Assembly (NCBI GenBank): GCA_030549775.1
Contig: CM060174.1
Span: 30,260,117-30,324,116 of the forward strand
DNA length: 64,000 bases
Source: Tamarix chinensis
Lineage: Eukaryota; Streptophyta; Magnoliopsida; Caryophyllales; Tamaricaceae
Direction: 5' to 3'
Both the position numbers and the translations under genes were made by a program. The notes beneath the pieces were generated by a model. That model did not search any database, was not told where the DNA came from, and worked only from the letters and a program-made list of their open reading frames with translations. Below, piece by piece: positions 35,178-48,025 of the stretch. Each line of letters begins with the position of its first letter. The stretch's first letter is position 1.

Positions 35178-36960
35178 TTAAATTAACTCATCATATCCCT
35201 TCTTTAACTTTTTTCCCATCCTTTATTTCCATTTACAACCATAATTCCCTATTACTATTCCTCTATTTTTGTTTCCCCCTCTTGATTTATTTTTTCCTCT
35301 CGCATAGTAATCACCTCCTTGTTTCCCCACATGCTTCTTGCGATGTGTAACACATGCTACCAACCCCTTTATCCATTTGTCTTCATTTTCTATGCAACTA
35401 GCCATCCTATTCACCCTATATTTCTTTCTAGCCAACACCATCCTCCACCTTCATAAGTTATAATATTGACACTTCTAGTTGGTCCCTCAACTGGCCTCAC
35501 CCTTAATATTTCAATCTCAAACTTTAGTGAAACTTATCCCTAGCATGTTCGACCACCAAAAATGCGAACCAAAGATCCCTTGCCATTTTTAAATGTGCAT
35601 TTCCACCTCGAATCTACCCCCCATTGAGTTTCCTCACTTAAGCAACTATAAAAGATGCACCACCTTCACTAAGAAACCATAACCTTTACACAATAGAACC
35701 AATACCATTAACTTCATTTTTGTGCATCCCTAACCCATATAAGCATGCTAGCATCCAAGCCACTAGCCAAACACCCTGATCAAGCCTTGCAATAGCCAAT
35801 GACTTTTGTTTGCATTAAACATAAGCCTTATGCCATAAAATTGCAAGCAATAACATCATTTATTTATGTACTAGTTTTTAGTTTATTTTTTATTTTTATT
35901 TAATATTTATTTCTATTTAGATGCTATTAGGCTTATTTAATTTTTTTTTGGATGTTCTTGATATAAGATCATTAGACTCTTACTTAATTAGCCATAGAAA
36001 GGTATTTTTAGGGTAAATATGATAGGTTTGATTTTAGAATGAAATTGTGTTAGGTTGATATCATCATAATTTTTGTATTTTTATGAAAAATGGAAAGCTT
36101 GTAGTATAATGTTCCTGTGTAAAACTTTGTGACTCATAAATTAATGTATGTTTCCATGTTAGAGATTAATTATCATATATGCCCTTATAGTATTTTAAAT
36201 ACGAGGATGTGTGCGTGTACTAATATATAATTTATGGCTAGAAATACTATGCATTATTAGCATTAGAGTTAAACTGGAATATTTTTCTTCCATATGATTA
36301 CCTTATTAATAAGTTTAATATATTATTGGTTATTTTAGAAATATTTTGAAACAACACATCTTGGTCTTAGAGTATGATTAAGATAAAATTTTAATGATTG
36401 TATATCACATGTTCTAGGTTGTATCTAATATTATTATATGGGATTAGTGTGAAAATTATAATACGTTAGATATAAATACTACTTTTTCATATGTGAGTTA
36501 TGAAATGTTCATGCTTGGGGTAATTTTATCTTTTTCCATGTCATAAAATTTCCTTGATTGAAATATTATTTTTAATTGTTATATTTTATAATTTTCATGA
36601 AAATTATCTTGTAAAAATTAATCTAGTAATAAAGTTGATAAAAATGTGATAATAAGGATTTAGAGCACACTTTTGTCATTATATAAAACATTTTACTTCA
36701 TGCTAAATAATTTGACTAGTTGACTAAAGAGTTGGCCTTAGAATAATTTTGGAAAAATTTGGATAAAAGGATTGAATTAAATGGTATTGAATAATTGGTC
36801 CAGGCCATGGTGTAAAGCCTAACCCTAGATTGTGATGGCTTGGTGATGTTGGGACCCTTCTGGTCCTTTAATTTGAATGATTGATTTCTAAATTATTGTT
36901 GTTGTAGATCTTAACATCCTTGGTTATCAATATTAAATTGAGTAAGAAACAAAGAACTTA

Positions 36961-37335
36961 AAGAGAAAGACTTGGGTTGGAAAGGGATATTATACTAGGG
37001 TGGTGGTAGCTGGCACACAATTTCAACCATCTTGTTAGCAATTGTAGTACTAGTAAATAAAATTATCATTCTATACTAGGGATTAAGAGGGCTCACCTCT
37101 ATTTAACTAGCTTAAAAATTATAAAAGTAAAAACTCTAAATCACATAAAATAAATAAATAAATAAATAAGAAAAAATTTAATGGGGTTTTAAAAAATAGG
37201 AAAAAATATTAATAAAATAAATTAATAAAATAAAATATAACTGCAAATATGATAAATATACTAAGAAAAATCGAAATCCTCCACTAGATTAGGTCAAAAT
37301 ACACTAATAATTTTGAAGTCAGTATTTAATAATAA
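36961..37335. other. AT-rich spacer left of element G
   Basis: No coding signal. Contains an (AAAT)n run at 37147-37169. The last five bases (AATAA) may be the target duplicate of element G. Confidence 0.5.
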
Positions 37336-38204
37336 AGATGTGGTTTCTATCAAAGTAATGGAAGGTTGGATCAAAACATGTATTATAAGCTTTCACTCAT
37401 GATGTAATGCAAAAGAAATGAAGTAAATTGGTGGATCATAGATGAAGAACTTAAAGATACAAGTTGAAGGTATATGTCGACAAACTTGAAGCCTTCAAAG
37501 GTGTCAAATTGAAGATAGAATTGAGGAAGGATTTTCCTGAATTTTCCTTGCTCAATGTAGACCCAAAAGGGAGGATTAGACTTTAGCTCTCTTGCTCAAA
37601 GTTTTATCAAAATTCTTATTCAATATTCTGTATACAAATGTTGCGCACAAGTAAGGTATATATAGGAGAGAATAAGCTCGGTGGTGACTAGCTTAAATCG
37701 GCCGAGTATTCTTCCTTAATTCAGCCCATTAATCATGGTTGAATTAAGCCCATATTAACCTTAATCCAAAGCATAATATCTTTGGTTAAATGATACTAAG
37801 GATTAATATTACAAAGCTATACAATTGACTAAGATACATACATGAAATTATAGCCATACCCTAACTTACATAATATATACTTAAGGTTAGGGTTTACAAC
37901 AAGTTTATATAAATAATGAATATCATCACTTTATCTCTTGTTTTAATGTATCATCCCATGTATTTCATAGCCTTGTATGAGATGGAATACTTGTACACAT
38001 CAATGTGTATGAACATCATCTTCTTACAAATACGTAACATACCTACAAGAATAACTTGAATGGTTTTCAATGTCAAGCATATTAGAATTATCAAGAATAT
38101 TTAACATGATAGGATACAATATTAAGAAAGCTAAATTATCTTCCTTACCTTGAGGATTAGAATGAATATGAAAATCAATATGTTCAATGGATGCTCCTGC
38201 ATCT
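37336..38204 (-). repeat. 3' LTR of element G (869 bp)
   Basis: Matches 43423-44242 with a 49-bp block (37630-37678) present only here. That block includes a TATATATAGG at about 37657-37666, on the minus strand a TATA box. Its minus-strand start AGATGCAGG is one base off TGATGC; the first 110 bp encode a peptide in line with integrase. Confidence 0.9.
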
Positions 38205-39415
38205 TACTCCGCAAGTTGAGAAGAATTTGCCCTCATATTTTCATCAGAATAATAAGGAGACAAATCACCAACATTAAAATTTCTTGAAATCCCTCCATAA
38301 GAATTTGGAAGTTCAAGTTCATAAGCATTATCTCCAAACTTCCTAAGTATTTTAAATGTACCATCGGCTCTTGGAATTAGTTTGTTTTTACGTAAATTTG
38401 GAAATCTCTCTTTAACCAAACTAAGTCACTAGGAGAAAACACATAAGAGTTTCTATGCTTATTTGCTTGAGCTTTATACTTGGCATTGGATTTTTCAATA
38501 TTATTTTTTATTTTCTCATGAAGTTGTTGAAAAAATTGTATTCTTTCTTTAGCCTCATAGTTTTGTATTTCACCATTTTTCAACGGAATCATGTTAATAG
38601 GCATGTTAGGATTCACACCATACACCACCTCAAACGGACTAGTTTGAGCAGTACTAAAAGGACTATGATTATAAGCAAACTTTTCATGACCTAACTTAAC
38701 ATCCCAATCTTTTGTACTTTTATTAACTAAACCTCTTAATAATGTACCAAGAGTTCTATTAGTTACCTTAGTTTGACCATCAGTTTGGGGGTGATGTGAA
38801 GTGCTAAATAACAATTTAGTACCAAGCAAATGCCATAAAGTTTTCCAAAAATAACTCATAAACTTGACATCCTGATCAGAAACTATGCTTTTAGGTATTC
38901 CATGAAGTTTAACCATTTATCTAAAATACAAGTTAGCAGCATTCGTAGCATCATCGGTTTTATTACAAGGAATAAGATGAGCCATTTCAGAAAAACTATC
39001 TACTACAACAAGAATAGAATCTTTACCACATTGCATTCTTAGTAACCCTAGGATAAAGTCCATACTAACTCCCTCCTATGGTTTATCTAGAGTGGGTAAA
39101 AGTGTGCATAAGCCTTTATGAAAGTAACTTGTACTTTTTTGACACGTAGAACGTCTACTTATCATGGCTTGCACATGTTTAACCATTCTTGGCCAATAGA
39201 AATTTTCTTGTAATAATTCCATAGTTTTATGTATACCAAAATTTCCCGCTATGCTACCTTCATGTATTTCCTTGATAAGCAAGTCTCTAATACTAGATCT
39301 AAAAATACAAAGTTTATTTAGTCTAAACAAAAATCCATCTTGTATGACATAATATCCATGGTATCCATTGTCTTTACATGCACTAAACATGTCCTTAAAA
39401 TCTTCATCATTAGAT
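38205..39415 (-). pseudogene. Integrase remnant of element G
   Basis: Zinc-binding N-terminus at 39076-39390 (EIHEGSIAGNFGIHKTMELL). Core: M-D-F-I at about 39057, second Asp in [20 protein letters not shown], and 35 residues on, QTDGQTKVTNRTLG: the catalytic Glu is Lys (codon at 38767-38769). The tail reads RADGTFKILRKF to GISRNFNVGDLSPYY. A TAA at about 38204-38206 interrupts just before the LTR. Integrase would insert the cDNA; with Lys it should be inactive. Confidence 0.88.
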
Positions 39416-40651
39416 TTATAATTCTTTAATCATTTCAAAACCTAAGACTTTCGCATCCATCATAACAAGTAATTTAGACCTATGAGAAACAGCATCAGTA
39501 ACTACATTTTCTTTACCATCTAAAAGTTTGAGAGAGAACACAAAGGATTGTAAGAAATTTACCCATTTTGCATGTCTCGGATTAACTTTCTTTTGACTAT
39601 GTAAGTATTTTAAACTTTCATGATCTGAATGTAACACAAATGGTTTTGGTCTCAAATAATGACTCCATGTCTCAAGACTTCGTATAAAGGTAAAGCATTC
39701 CTTGTCATAAGTCGAACAGTTAAGCTTGGCTCCATTCAACTTTCCAAAGAAGAATGTTATAGGTTTCTTTTCATGAGAAAGCACTCCTCCAATTCCAACT
39801 CCACTAGCATCACAAGTCACTTCAAAAAGAAGGTTAAAGTTGGGTAAGGATAGAAGAGGGGCATGAAAAAGTTTATCTTTTAAAGTTTCAAAGACTTGAG
39901 TAGCTTCTTGTCCCCAATAAAATTCACCCTTTTTCATAAGTTGAGTAATAGGTGTAGCTATGGTAGAAAAATACTTAATGAATCTTCTATAAAAGCTAGC
40001 TAATCTATGAAAACTTCTCACTTCATAAACATTCTTAGGGATAGGCCATTATTTTATAGCTCTAATCTTATTAGGATCTACTTTAATACCTTCTCCACTA
40101 ATAATATAGCCCAGGAAAACTACACTAGGAAGCATAAAATCAAATTTCTCATCTTTTCCATATAGTTTAGCTTTCCTGAGCTCACCAAATAATTTCTTCA
40201 AATGCACTAGATGATCATAACTATTTTTGCTATACACAAGAATATCATCTAAATACACAAAAATGAAATCACCAGGGAAAGGTTGGAGGACTTCATTCAT
40301 AAGTCTCATAAATGAGCTAGGTGCATTACATAACCGAAAAGGCATACCCATCCACTAACAAAGACCATATTTTGTTTTAAAAGCAGTTTTCCATTCATCT
40401 CCATCTCTAATCCTTAATTGATGATATCCACTTCTCAAATCAATTTTGGATAATACTTGTGCTCTACAAAGTTCATCAAGAATATCATCTAATCTAGGCA
40501 TAGGAAATCTATATTTGATAGTAATATTATTCAAAGCCCTAGAATCTATGCACATGCGCCAAGTACCGTTCTTTTTAGGCACTAGTAAAGCAGGAACACT
40601 ACAAGGACTCATACTTTCTCTAACAAATCCTTTATCCATAAGTTCTTGTAT
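39416..40651 (-). pseudogene. Reverse transcriptase-RNase H of element G
   Basis: RT: 40355-40639 has [39 protein letters not shown] and [14 protein letters not shown]; 40049-40351 has the active site FIFVYLDDILVYSK (YLDD intact). RNase H at 39416-40021: [19 protein letters not shown] with the first Asp, then YDKECFTFIRSLETW and LHSDHESLKYL. Stops at about 40352, 40640 and 40022-40048 break an otherwise continuous frame. Confidence 0.9.
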
Positions 40652-41340
40652 TTATTTTTGTAATTCCTTAGCTTCTTCTTGGTTACATCTATAAGCCGGT
40701 TTATTAGGAATAGGCATACCAGGAACAAGATCAATAGCATATTCTATACCTCTTTTAGGTGGTAATCTATGAGGTAAGTCATTAGGAAATACATCAATAT
40801 ACTCATCAAGCAACTTAATCAAATTAGGATCTTCAAGTTGTTGTTTTTTAGGTTTAGAATCTTTATAAACTAAAGCATAACCAATTCCTTCTTCTTTTAT
40901 ACATTTTTCCATAACCTTTTCATGTAAAAATAATCTCTTTTTATAATCACTCAAGGGCATATGATCATATAAAGAAGGTGTGAGCCTATATAATTGTTTT
41001 TCCTTTCTCACCACATATTCATTAGTTACCCCATCATGAGTTGCTTTTCTATCAAATTGCCATGGTCTACCCAAAAGTAATCCACAAGCATCCATAGGTA
41101 AAACATCACATAGAACTTCATCATGATAGTCTATAATAGAAAATGTGACTAAAGCTCTTTTGTTTACTTTAGCTCCTTTATCCTTATTTAGCCATTGTAA
41201 AGAATAGGGTTTAGGATTATTAGTAGTTTCCAAACCAAGTTTCTTAACCATTGCCTCACTAGCCACATTAGTACATGAACCACTATCAATTATAAGTCTA
41301 CAAACCATATCACCTATTTTACACTTAATTTTAAAAATCT
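40652..41340 (-). pseudogene. Aspartic protease of element G and RT linker
   Basis: An open 218-residue stretch. LIIDSGSCTNVASEAMVKKL carries the retropepsin D-S-G, then LLLGRPWQFDRKATHDG, then the linker to RT with PIPNKPAYRCNQEEAKEL. This is the longest intact piece of a CRM-like protease here. Confidence 0.9.
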
Positions 41341-41489
41341 TTTCTCATTGAGTAGGTGTAATACTAGGTTATATTTGTAAGACTCTTTGAATTACAAAGC
41401 AGGATTCTCCTTCTTCTTCTTATATAGTAAATATTTCATTAGGAGATTCAACTTCTAATTCATCATCACTATATGGTTCCATGTTTTCT

Positions 41490-42562
41490 ATTTTATGTAA
41501 GGTTAAGGCTCTTTGGTTAGGAAAATCTCTAGCAAAATATCTATATCCTTTACATTTGAAACATTGTTTATTAGCCATTTCAACCACCTTATTTTTACCT
41601 TTATCGTCTTTGTTATTCCATTTATCATATGAAAATGTTGATTTAGGTGTAAAGGTGTTAGAAGAGGGTTTAGTTGAAGTAGAAGCATTAGACTTAACAT
41701 AGGCTTTTAAGTTTTGGTTTGTCTTTCAATTTTTATAGCCAATTTTATCAAGTCATCAAGAGAGTTATAAGAGTACATATCAACTTTGTCTCTTATTAAG
41801 TTATTCAAGCCACCTAATTATCCAACACATTTTTGTTCCTTTCTTTCATGAACATCATAAATAAGGGCTAGTCTCTCAAACTCTCTAGTGTATTCTTCTA
41901 CACTAAATAGGCCTTGCCTTAGGGTAGTCATTTTAACATAAATATCTTGGTCATACTCTCTAGGCAAAAATTTCTTTCTTAAGTGATTTTTAATTTTTTT
42001 CCCAAGATTTGATTTTAGACTTCTCTTATCTTTCTCTAGTTTGTTTTACGTTATCATGCCAAATTCAAGCAAACTTTTTGAACTTTAGAGTAGCTAATTT
42101 TCACTTTCTATCATCATCATATTCTCTAAACTCAAAAATAGCCTCAATCTCATGAAACCATTCAAGAAATGACTCCACATTTAAGTCACCATAAAATTTA
42201 GGAAGGTCAAGTTTAATACCTTGATCTTTATGGTGTGGATTTCTTACATGGAATGTAGGTGCTCTTCTTTGGTTGCTTGACCCAAAAGAATTTGTTTCTT
42301 CTTCTCCATCTTCATGATGAGACAAATTGAAGGGTCCATGTCCATTCTTTTCATGGTACATAGGCTTCATTCTCCCTTCCACACTATCATGTGTGGTTTC
42401 CATTCGAAGTTACCATGGTTTACACTTTTCTTGGTCGGCCAACTTTACTTCCACCTTTTGGAGTTGATGTTGTAGTGTGTTTTGAGTCTATAGTTGGGAA
42501 TCCATGCATGTGGTGACGCTTTTGATGGAATCTACCAGGGCACTCACCTCTTCACTATCCAT
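41490..42562 (-). pseudogene. Gag of element G
   Basis: The likely ATG is at 42562, MDSEEVSALVDSIKSVTTCM, with a TAG soon after; capsid-type domain at 42101-42403 with IKLDLPKFYGDLNVESFLEW. Zinc knuckle at 41522-41563 reads CFKCKGYRYFARDF: His is Tyr and the last Cys is Phe. Several stops and frameshifts lie between 41.7 and 42.1 kb. Confidence 0.82.
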
Positions 42563-43405
42563 GGTGAAGGTTGACACACAACCCTACTTGTTGCACACAA
42601 TATATCTTCCATAAGTGTAGGTGCCGGATTTGTTTTGCCTACAACCAAAAAAAGCACAAACCAATTGCTAATTCTAAAAAAAATATCAAACACTACTTGC
42701 AGTCTTTATATAGGCACAAAGGAGATATTTTAGTCCCAAGAATAGCCACTACACGCAGGTACACACAAACAATGAAAGGTTAGTAATAATAGATGTGAAA
42801 TTGATTCACATAAAATCATAGAACATATTTCTGTGTTTTCAACAAAAGCTTGTCTTCCATTGGGAGATTCGTGTTGAAGCCTCCACAAAAAATGTATAGG
42901 AGATCTAGAGGTAGATGATGAACTAATTTCTTGAGAGAAATTGATGATATATGAATCGAATATAGGGCCTACAAGTTCCAGGTCAATCTCAGGCGATTAG
43001 AAGCTATCCAGGGTGTCGAACACTTTGGTGCTTCTCTGCTTGCTTGCACGAAGAGAAATGGAAAGGGGTTGATATAAACTTGATAAAACACTAATAGAGA
43101 GTAGAATAAAATATAAATTAAGTGCTGGAGTGGCACACATGAGTATTGCAAATAGACGAACCAAACTGGGTGTTGTTGGGTTTAAAGTCTGTCAGTATTT
43201 TATGTGAAAAGTTGAGGGTAAAAGCAATAACATCGTTGCAATATTGCAAGAACTTCGAGAAAGAACTTCAAGAAAAATTAAAGAAGTTCATCAACAATCA
43301 AGAATTAAAATAAATGGTGGAGTATCCGTGGAGTTCTTGGTGAAAGAACACACACACGATTTTAGGTCGACAGAATCACTAGTTGTATCAACTTCAAACA
43401 AATGA
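42563..43405 (-). other. Leader of element G
   Basis: Between primer-binding site and gag, about 0.84 kb. Contains only short frames; no recognisable protein or structural signal. Confidence 0.6.
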
Positions 43406-43418
43406 AGCTTTGATACCA
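43406..43418 (-). other. Primer-binding site of element G
   Basis: Minus strand TGGTATCAAAGCT, four bases from the LTR, same variant of the tRNA-Met complement as element A. Confidence 0.82.
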
Positions 43419-43422
43419 AAAA

Positions 43423-44242
43423 TGATGTGGTTTTGATCAAAGTAAAGGAAGTTTGGATCAAATTTTGTATTATAATCTTTCACCCACGATCTAATGCAAA
43501 AGAAATGAAGTAAATTGGTGGATTATAGACGAAGAACTTGAAGATACAAGTTGAAGGTGTGTGTCGACAGGTTTAAAGCCTTCAAAGGTGCCGAATTGAA
43601 GATAGATTTGAGGAAGGATTATACTGGATTTTCCTTGATCAATTTAGACCCAAAAGGGAGTATTATACTTTAGCTCTCTTGCTGAAATTTTTATCAAAAT
43701 TCCTATTCAATATTCTCGGTGGTGACTAGCTTAAACCAACCGAGTATTCTTCCTTAATTCAGCCCACAAATCATGGTTGAATTAATCCCATATTGACCTT
43801 AATCCAAAGCATAATATCATTGGTTAAATGATACTAAGGATTAATATTACAAAGCTATACAATTGACTAAGATACATACATGAAATTTTAGCCATACCCT
43901 AACTTACATAAAATATACTTAAGGTTAGGGTTTACAACAAGTTTATACAAATAATGAATATGATCACTTTATCCCTTGTTGTAATGTATCATTCCATGTA
44001 TTTCATAGCCTTGCATGCCTTTGAATTATTATACACATCAATGTGTATGAACATCATCTTCTTGAAAATATGTAACATACCTACAAGAATAACTTGAATG
44101 GCTGTCAATGTCAAGTATAATAGAATTATCAAGAATATTTAACATGATAGGCTCCAACATTAAGAAAGCTAAATAATCTCCCTTACCTTGAGGATTAGAA
44201 TGAATATGACAATCATTATGCTCAATGGATGCTCCTACATTA
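43423..44242 (-). repeat. 5' LTR of element G (820 bp), TATA block deleted
   Basis: Plus strand starts TGATGTGG. Compared with the 3' LTR it lacks 49 bp between ATATTCT and CGGTGG, which held the TATA motif. The frame at 44038-44250 is the LTR-encoded end of the integrase frame. Confidence 0.9.
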
Positions 44243-45062
44243 AAAAACAAAGATATTAACGAAGTTGTAAGCTAAAAGTAGGTTTGTACACCTTATATTA
44301 CTTCCCTAAATTAATTAATAAGATAAAGCACCAATATTAATTATATAAGATACTAATAGTATGGTAGAAATAAGAGGCTCTTATACTTAAATATATTGAA
44401 TACAATAAGTACGAATAAAAGGATGTAAATCTAAGTACCCAAACTAGTACAATAAGTATGTTTAACTATATTTCTCTCCATTGACCCATATGTATTTAAA
44501 CATTTCACTACTCTAGTTAGAATTACAAAACTATTGCTTGAATTGTTATCAAATCAAGTTGTAATTTATCCTTATAAATTGAATCATATTCATATATATG
44601 GCTACCTAGCAAACACATAATCCTACATGCTATCACTTTGAAGAAACTAAAACAAGTCATACACCATATAAATTAAACTTGATAGAATAATATATATTTA
44701 AATAATAGTAATTAAAATAGAGTCAAAGAACAATCTCATGAAATAAAGAAAAATAAGATTATATCTCAAACCATAATCTTAGGCTTTAGCCTATTCCCTA
44801 AAAATAAATAATAAGTCGATGATAATGATTGAATCAATTAAACAAAAATATATATTAAAAATATTAAATAAAAATAGAGAAATAAATAACTATAATTAAT
44901 TAGGGATGAAACATTAAAAATTTATTTAGATGAAAAATTATAAATTTCAAAGATTTTAAATTTGTTCGCTTCAATTTTCCTCTTTTCTTAGCTTAGTTAC
45001 TTATTTTTCTATGCCTTTTACTTTCTTATTCTTCTTCGTAGCCTCGTTTCCCTCAACTAATT
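44243..45062. other. AT-rich spacer right of element G
   Basis: No coding frame, no repeat I can match elsewhere in the window. Confidence 0.5.
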
Positions 45063-46152
45063 TTAAATGCCCCAAAATTCCTAATTTTAAAAATTATAGT
45101 TAAATAATATTTTATTAGAAAATGAATTAAATAAATTATTTTTATTAAAATATATGAATATTAATTAGGGCAAATCTAGAACAAATTATTTTATTTTTAT
45201 TAAAGTATTTTTATTAGGTAGAAATTTGGGTATTAAGGATTTTATTTTTGAGATTAATTAAATAAATTATTTTATTTAAAATAAGAAGGATAAATTAGGT
45301 CTAAATTAATAGGAATTTCATAAATAATTTAATTGGAGAAAATTAGAGTAATTTGCTAATTAAAATAGAATTTATGGAAAACCTTTCAAAAATCCTAAAT
45401 TAACCTAAAAAGGGAATTAAATACTATTTTATTTAAATATTATTATTTTTATTCATCCAAAATATACCAATTAATTTAATTACTCTAATCTACCATTTTT
45501 TATTTTTCCTTTTTCCTTTTTCCTTTTCTTTCTTTCTTCATCTTTCCTTTTTCTTCCTCCCCTCCCCCAAACAGGGCCAGCCCAACAACCTATTTTCCTT
45601 CCTTCTTTTCTTCTTCAGCGCGGCCTAGCCCGAGCAGCTGTTTCTCTTTCCTATGGCCCATTCTTCCTTTTCTTTCTTTTCTTCTTCTTTCGGTAGCCTA
45701 GAGCACTACACTTTACCCATTTTTTCCTAAACGCCGCATTTCATTTAAAATTTTCCTCCTCACTATGCCAACTGGCCCAATTCCTTCCTTTTTCTTTCCT
45801 TCTTTTTTTTCTCGACATATTGGTCCAACCCCCCAACCTTCTTCTTGCCCCAGCCCTTCGTACCTGCCATTTCCGTCGACGACCTGCACCGTTACTCAGC
45901 TCCCTGGATTTTTGCCACCAACGTCATCGTTGATCCGACCAACCTCTCCTCCCTCTCCCCCACTAACTCATTGACCATTTTACCCAACTAACTCTCCCCT
46001 CTCTTTACATTCTCTCCCTTCTCCCAGCCAGCAATTGCCTACCACATCTTTCTTGAATTTCGCTGACAACCATCGCTGCCAGTGAGTCTAACCTAGCCTA
46101 TCCTCCTATTCTTCCATTTAACCTAAGCCACCCTTTTATTTCTATAAATACC
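45063..46152 (+). repeat. LTR fragment related to element D, plus orientation
   Basis: Aligns with the reverse complement of 24994 down to about 23945 (LTR of D): the same AT-rich start, C/T-rich middle with GGCC-rich blocks, and a TATA motif TATAAATA at the very end (46143-46150). It breaks there, where another LTR starts with TGTAATCCCC at 46153. Confidence 0.65.
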
Positions 46153-48025
46153 TGTAATCCCCCAAAAATTTAGAAAACCTATAGTTTAATAAATTGCTTT
46201 TATTTAAAATAAATTAGCTTTTAAAATTATATAGTTTAATTATTATATGGATTTTGATTATATAAAATTAGATAGGAATATTTAATAAATTAAAATAAAT
46301 ATTTTACTATTTTATCATACTCATTTTATTTAAATAAATTTTCAAACCAATATTTTACTAAAATTATCCTTTTTAAGCACATAAATCTAATTATATAAAA
46401 TTAAATTATTAAATAAATTTATTATTAAAAATATTAAATCCTATTATTTTATAAATTAAATTATTTTAAGTTCTCCCATTTCTTTAATTATTTTCCTTTT
46501 CTTTCTTCCCTTCTCCTTTTTCTCCTCTTTCCTCCTTTTCTTTCTTTTCTTTTTTTTTTCCTCTCCTCCTTTGGGCCACCGCACCTGACCTGTTTTCCCC
46601 TCCTTGCGCACCTGGGCCACAGGCCCATTTCTTCCCTCCCCTCTTCTCCTTCTCCCACGCACGATGCAGCCCAGCCCAATCATTCCTTATTTTTCTTTTT
46701 CCTAGACCGGATCGGCCAATCTTTTCTCCCCTATGCCGACCGGTCTGCCCCCCTCCTTCCTTTCTTTCTTCTCCTTACTTGTGCCCGACCAGTTACTGCT
46801 TTGACTCCATGCGTGCCACCACCGAGCCGCCCTGCAGCTACCGCCACCTACCACTGCACCTGCTCTCTCTCTCCCTCTCTCTCCCTTGTCATTTTTGTTC
46901 CTATTTTGAACCAAACTAACCCCTGCATCCCTAGCCCGCATGCCCTCTTCCTTTCCTTTTTCTTCCCTCCCTTCTCCCTGCCAACCGACCACCCCTGCCA
47001 CCGTACTACAACCTCGACCAGCCACCTACTCCCCTTGTCTCTCCCTCTTCTTTTTCTTCTCCCCACCCGCATTTCTTGCCCCATTTTTTGAGCATTACTT
47101 TCCTTTTCCCGATTCTTTTCTCTCATTTTCTCCTCCTTCCCAATTTTCCCTGGTTTTTGCACACCGCCACCACCCACCACTCCAACCACTGCACTAAGCC
47201 CTTACGCTACCCACTTCCACCCTATACATCAGCCTTACACCACCACGAGACCACCCAAGCCACCCTCGAGCCCCTACAGCTCCTCCTTTCTCCACCTCTT
47301 CTTTTTCTCCCCACTTTTCTCCCTTATCGGCAGGCCACCTACAACCGCCCCGTTCGCCGCCTTCCAGCCACCTCTTCCACCACTCAAACCACCACCCTAC
47401 AACCTCCTCTACCACCCCCATACCATACTTTCCCAAAAGTAGCCTTTGCACCCCTTCATTTTTCCCTTCTCTTTTCCTTCCTTCTCAGCCATGCCTAGCC
47501 CGACAACCAACTTTGCCACCTCGCCACCGCCGTCTTTGCCACCTTTAGCAGCCAACAACTCATCCTTAGCCTCCACCTACACCCCCTCTTCACTCCTGCA
47601 TCCTTACCTTGCCTCCAATCCTCCCCCGTCTACCTCCTTTTCTAGCCTAAAGACCCTAAACTGAGCCATCTCCCCCTCCCTTCTACCTCACCCCCTTCGA
47701 CCCTTTTCTCCCCCTTTAATCTGCATGTGGCTCACGCTGCTCATGCAGCGTGAGCTCCACATTAATTGGGAATTTATTTTTTTGAATCTTTGAGGTATAT
47801 TAATAGTTAATTAAAGTGTTTCATTATTAAATAAATTTCTATAAAGTTTTATCTTTTTTAATTTCCTACTTCTAATATAATACTTATTGATATTATTTTT
47901 AGGTGTTGAGTTGCTAATTTAGCTTTGAATCTTTAACCGGGATACCGGTAAGGTTTGATTTTTGCAGGATTAAGGTAATCGTTAAACCCCGCTTAAACGC
48001 ATGAAAAAATGTATGCTAGCACATT
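46153..48025 (+). repeat. Long LTR-like copy 1 (TGTAATCCCC family)
   Basis: Starts TGTAATCCCCCAAAAATTTA. It aligns over its length with 61918-63750, including the pyrimidine-rich middle, the hairpin at 47731-47754 and the segment with AACCGGGATACCGGTAAGG. All long frames in 46456-47664 on both strands are low complexity (Pro/Ser/Leu or Gly/Arg/Lys rich) and are not genes. Homology to the 61.9 kb copy stops at about 48025. Confidence 0.7.
47731..47754. other. Conserved hairpin in the LTR-like sequence
   Basis: CTCACGCTG and CAGCGTGAG, perfect 9-bp arms with a 6-base loop, with GTGG and CCAC able to extend the stem. The same stem is at 63468-63491; a decayed version is near 60.70-60.73 kb. Confidence 0.8.

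Larger units (their letters stand above)
34501..36960 (+). repeat. Long LTR-like sequence, old copy
   Basis: Begins TGTAATTCCC immediately after the RT remnant. The C/T-rich middle (34.9-35.4 kb) matches the layout of the LTRs at 46.2 and 61.9 kb. The part at 36.55-36.96 kb aligns clearly with 48.11-48.49 kb. The right end is not clear. Frames at 34936-35441 are low complexity. Confidence 0.5.
37336..44242 (-). mobile_element. CRM-like Ty3/gypsy element G with both LTRs
   Basis: Complete layout on the minus strand: 5' LTR (43423-44242), primer-binding site, leader, gag, protease, RT-RNase H, integrase, 3' LTR (37336-38204). More complete than A or H but with stops in each domain. Flanks AATAA (left) and AAAAA (right) could be a decayed 5-bp target duplication. 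Integrase has Lys for the catalytic Glu and Gag lacks two zinc ligands. Lineage call CRM-like from RT and integrase tail. Confidence 0.9.

Noticed and set aside
46148..46152. ATACC as target duplicate of the LTR at 46153
   Set aside because: I could not find a matching ATACC after a CA end in 48.0-49.7 kb.
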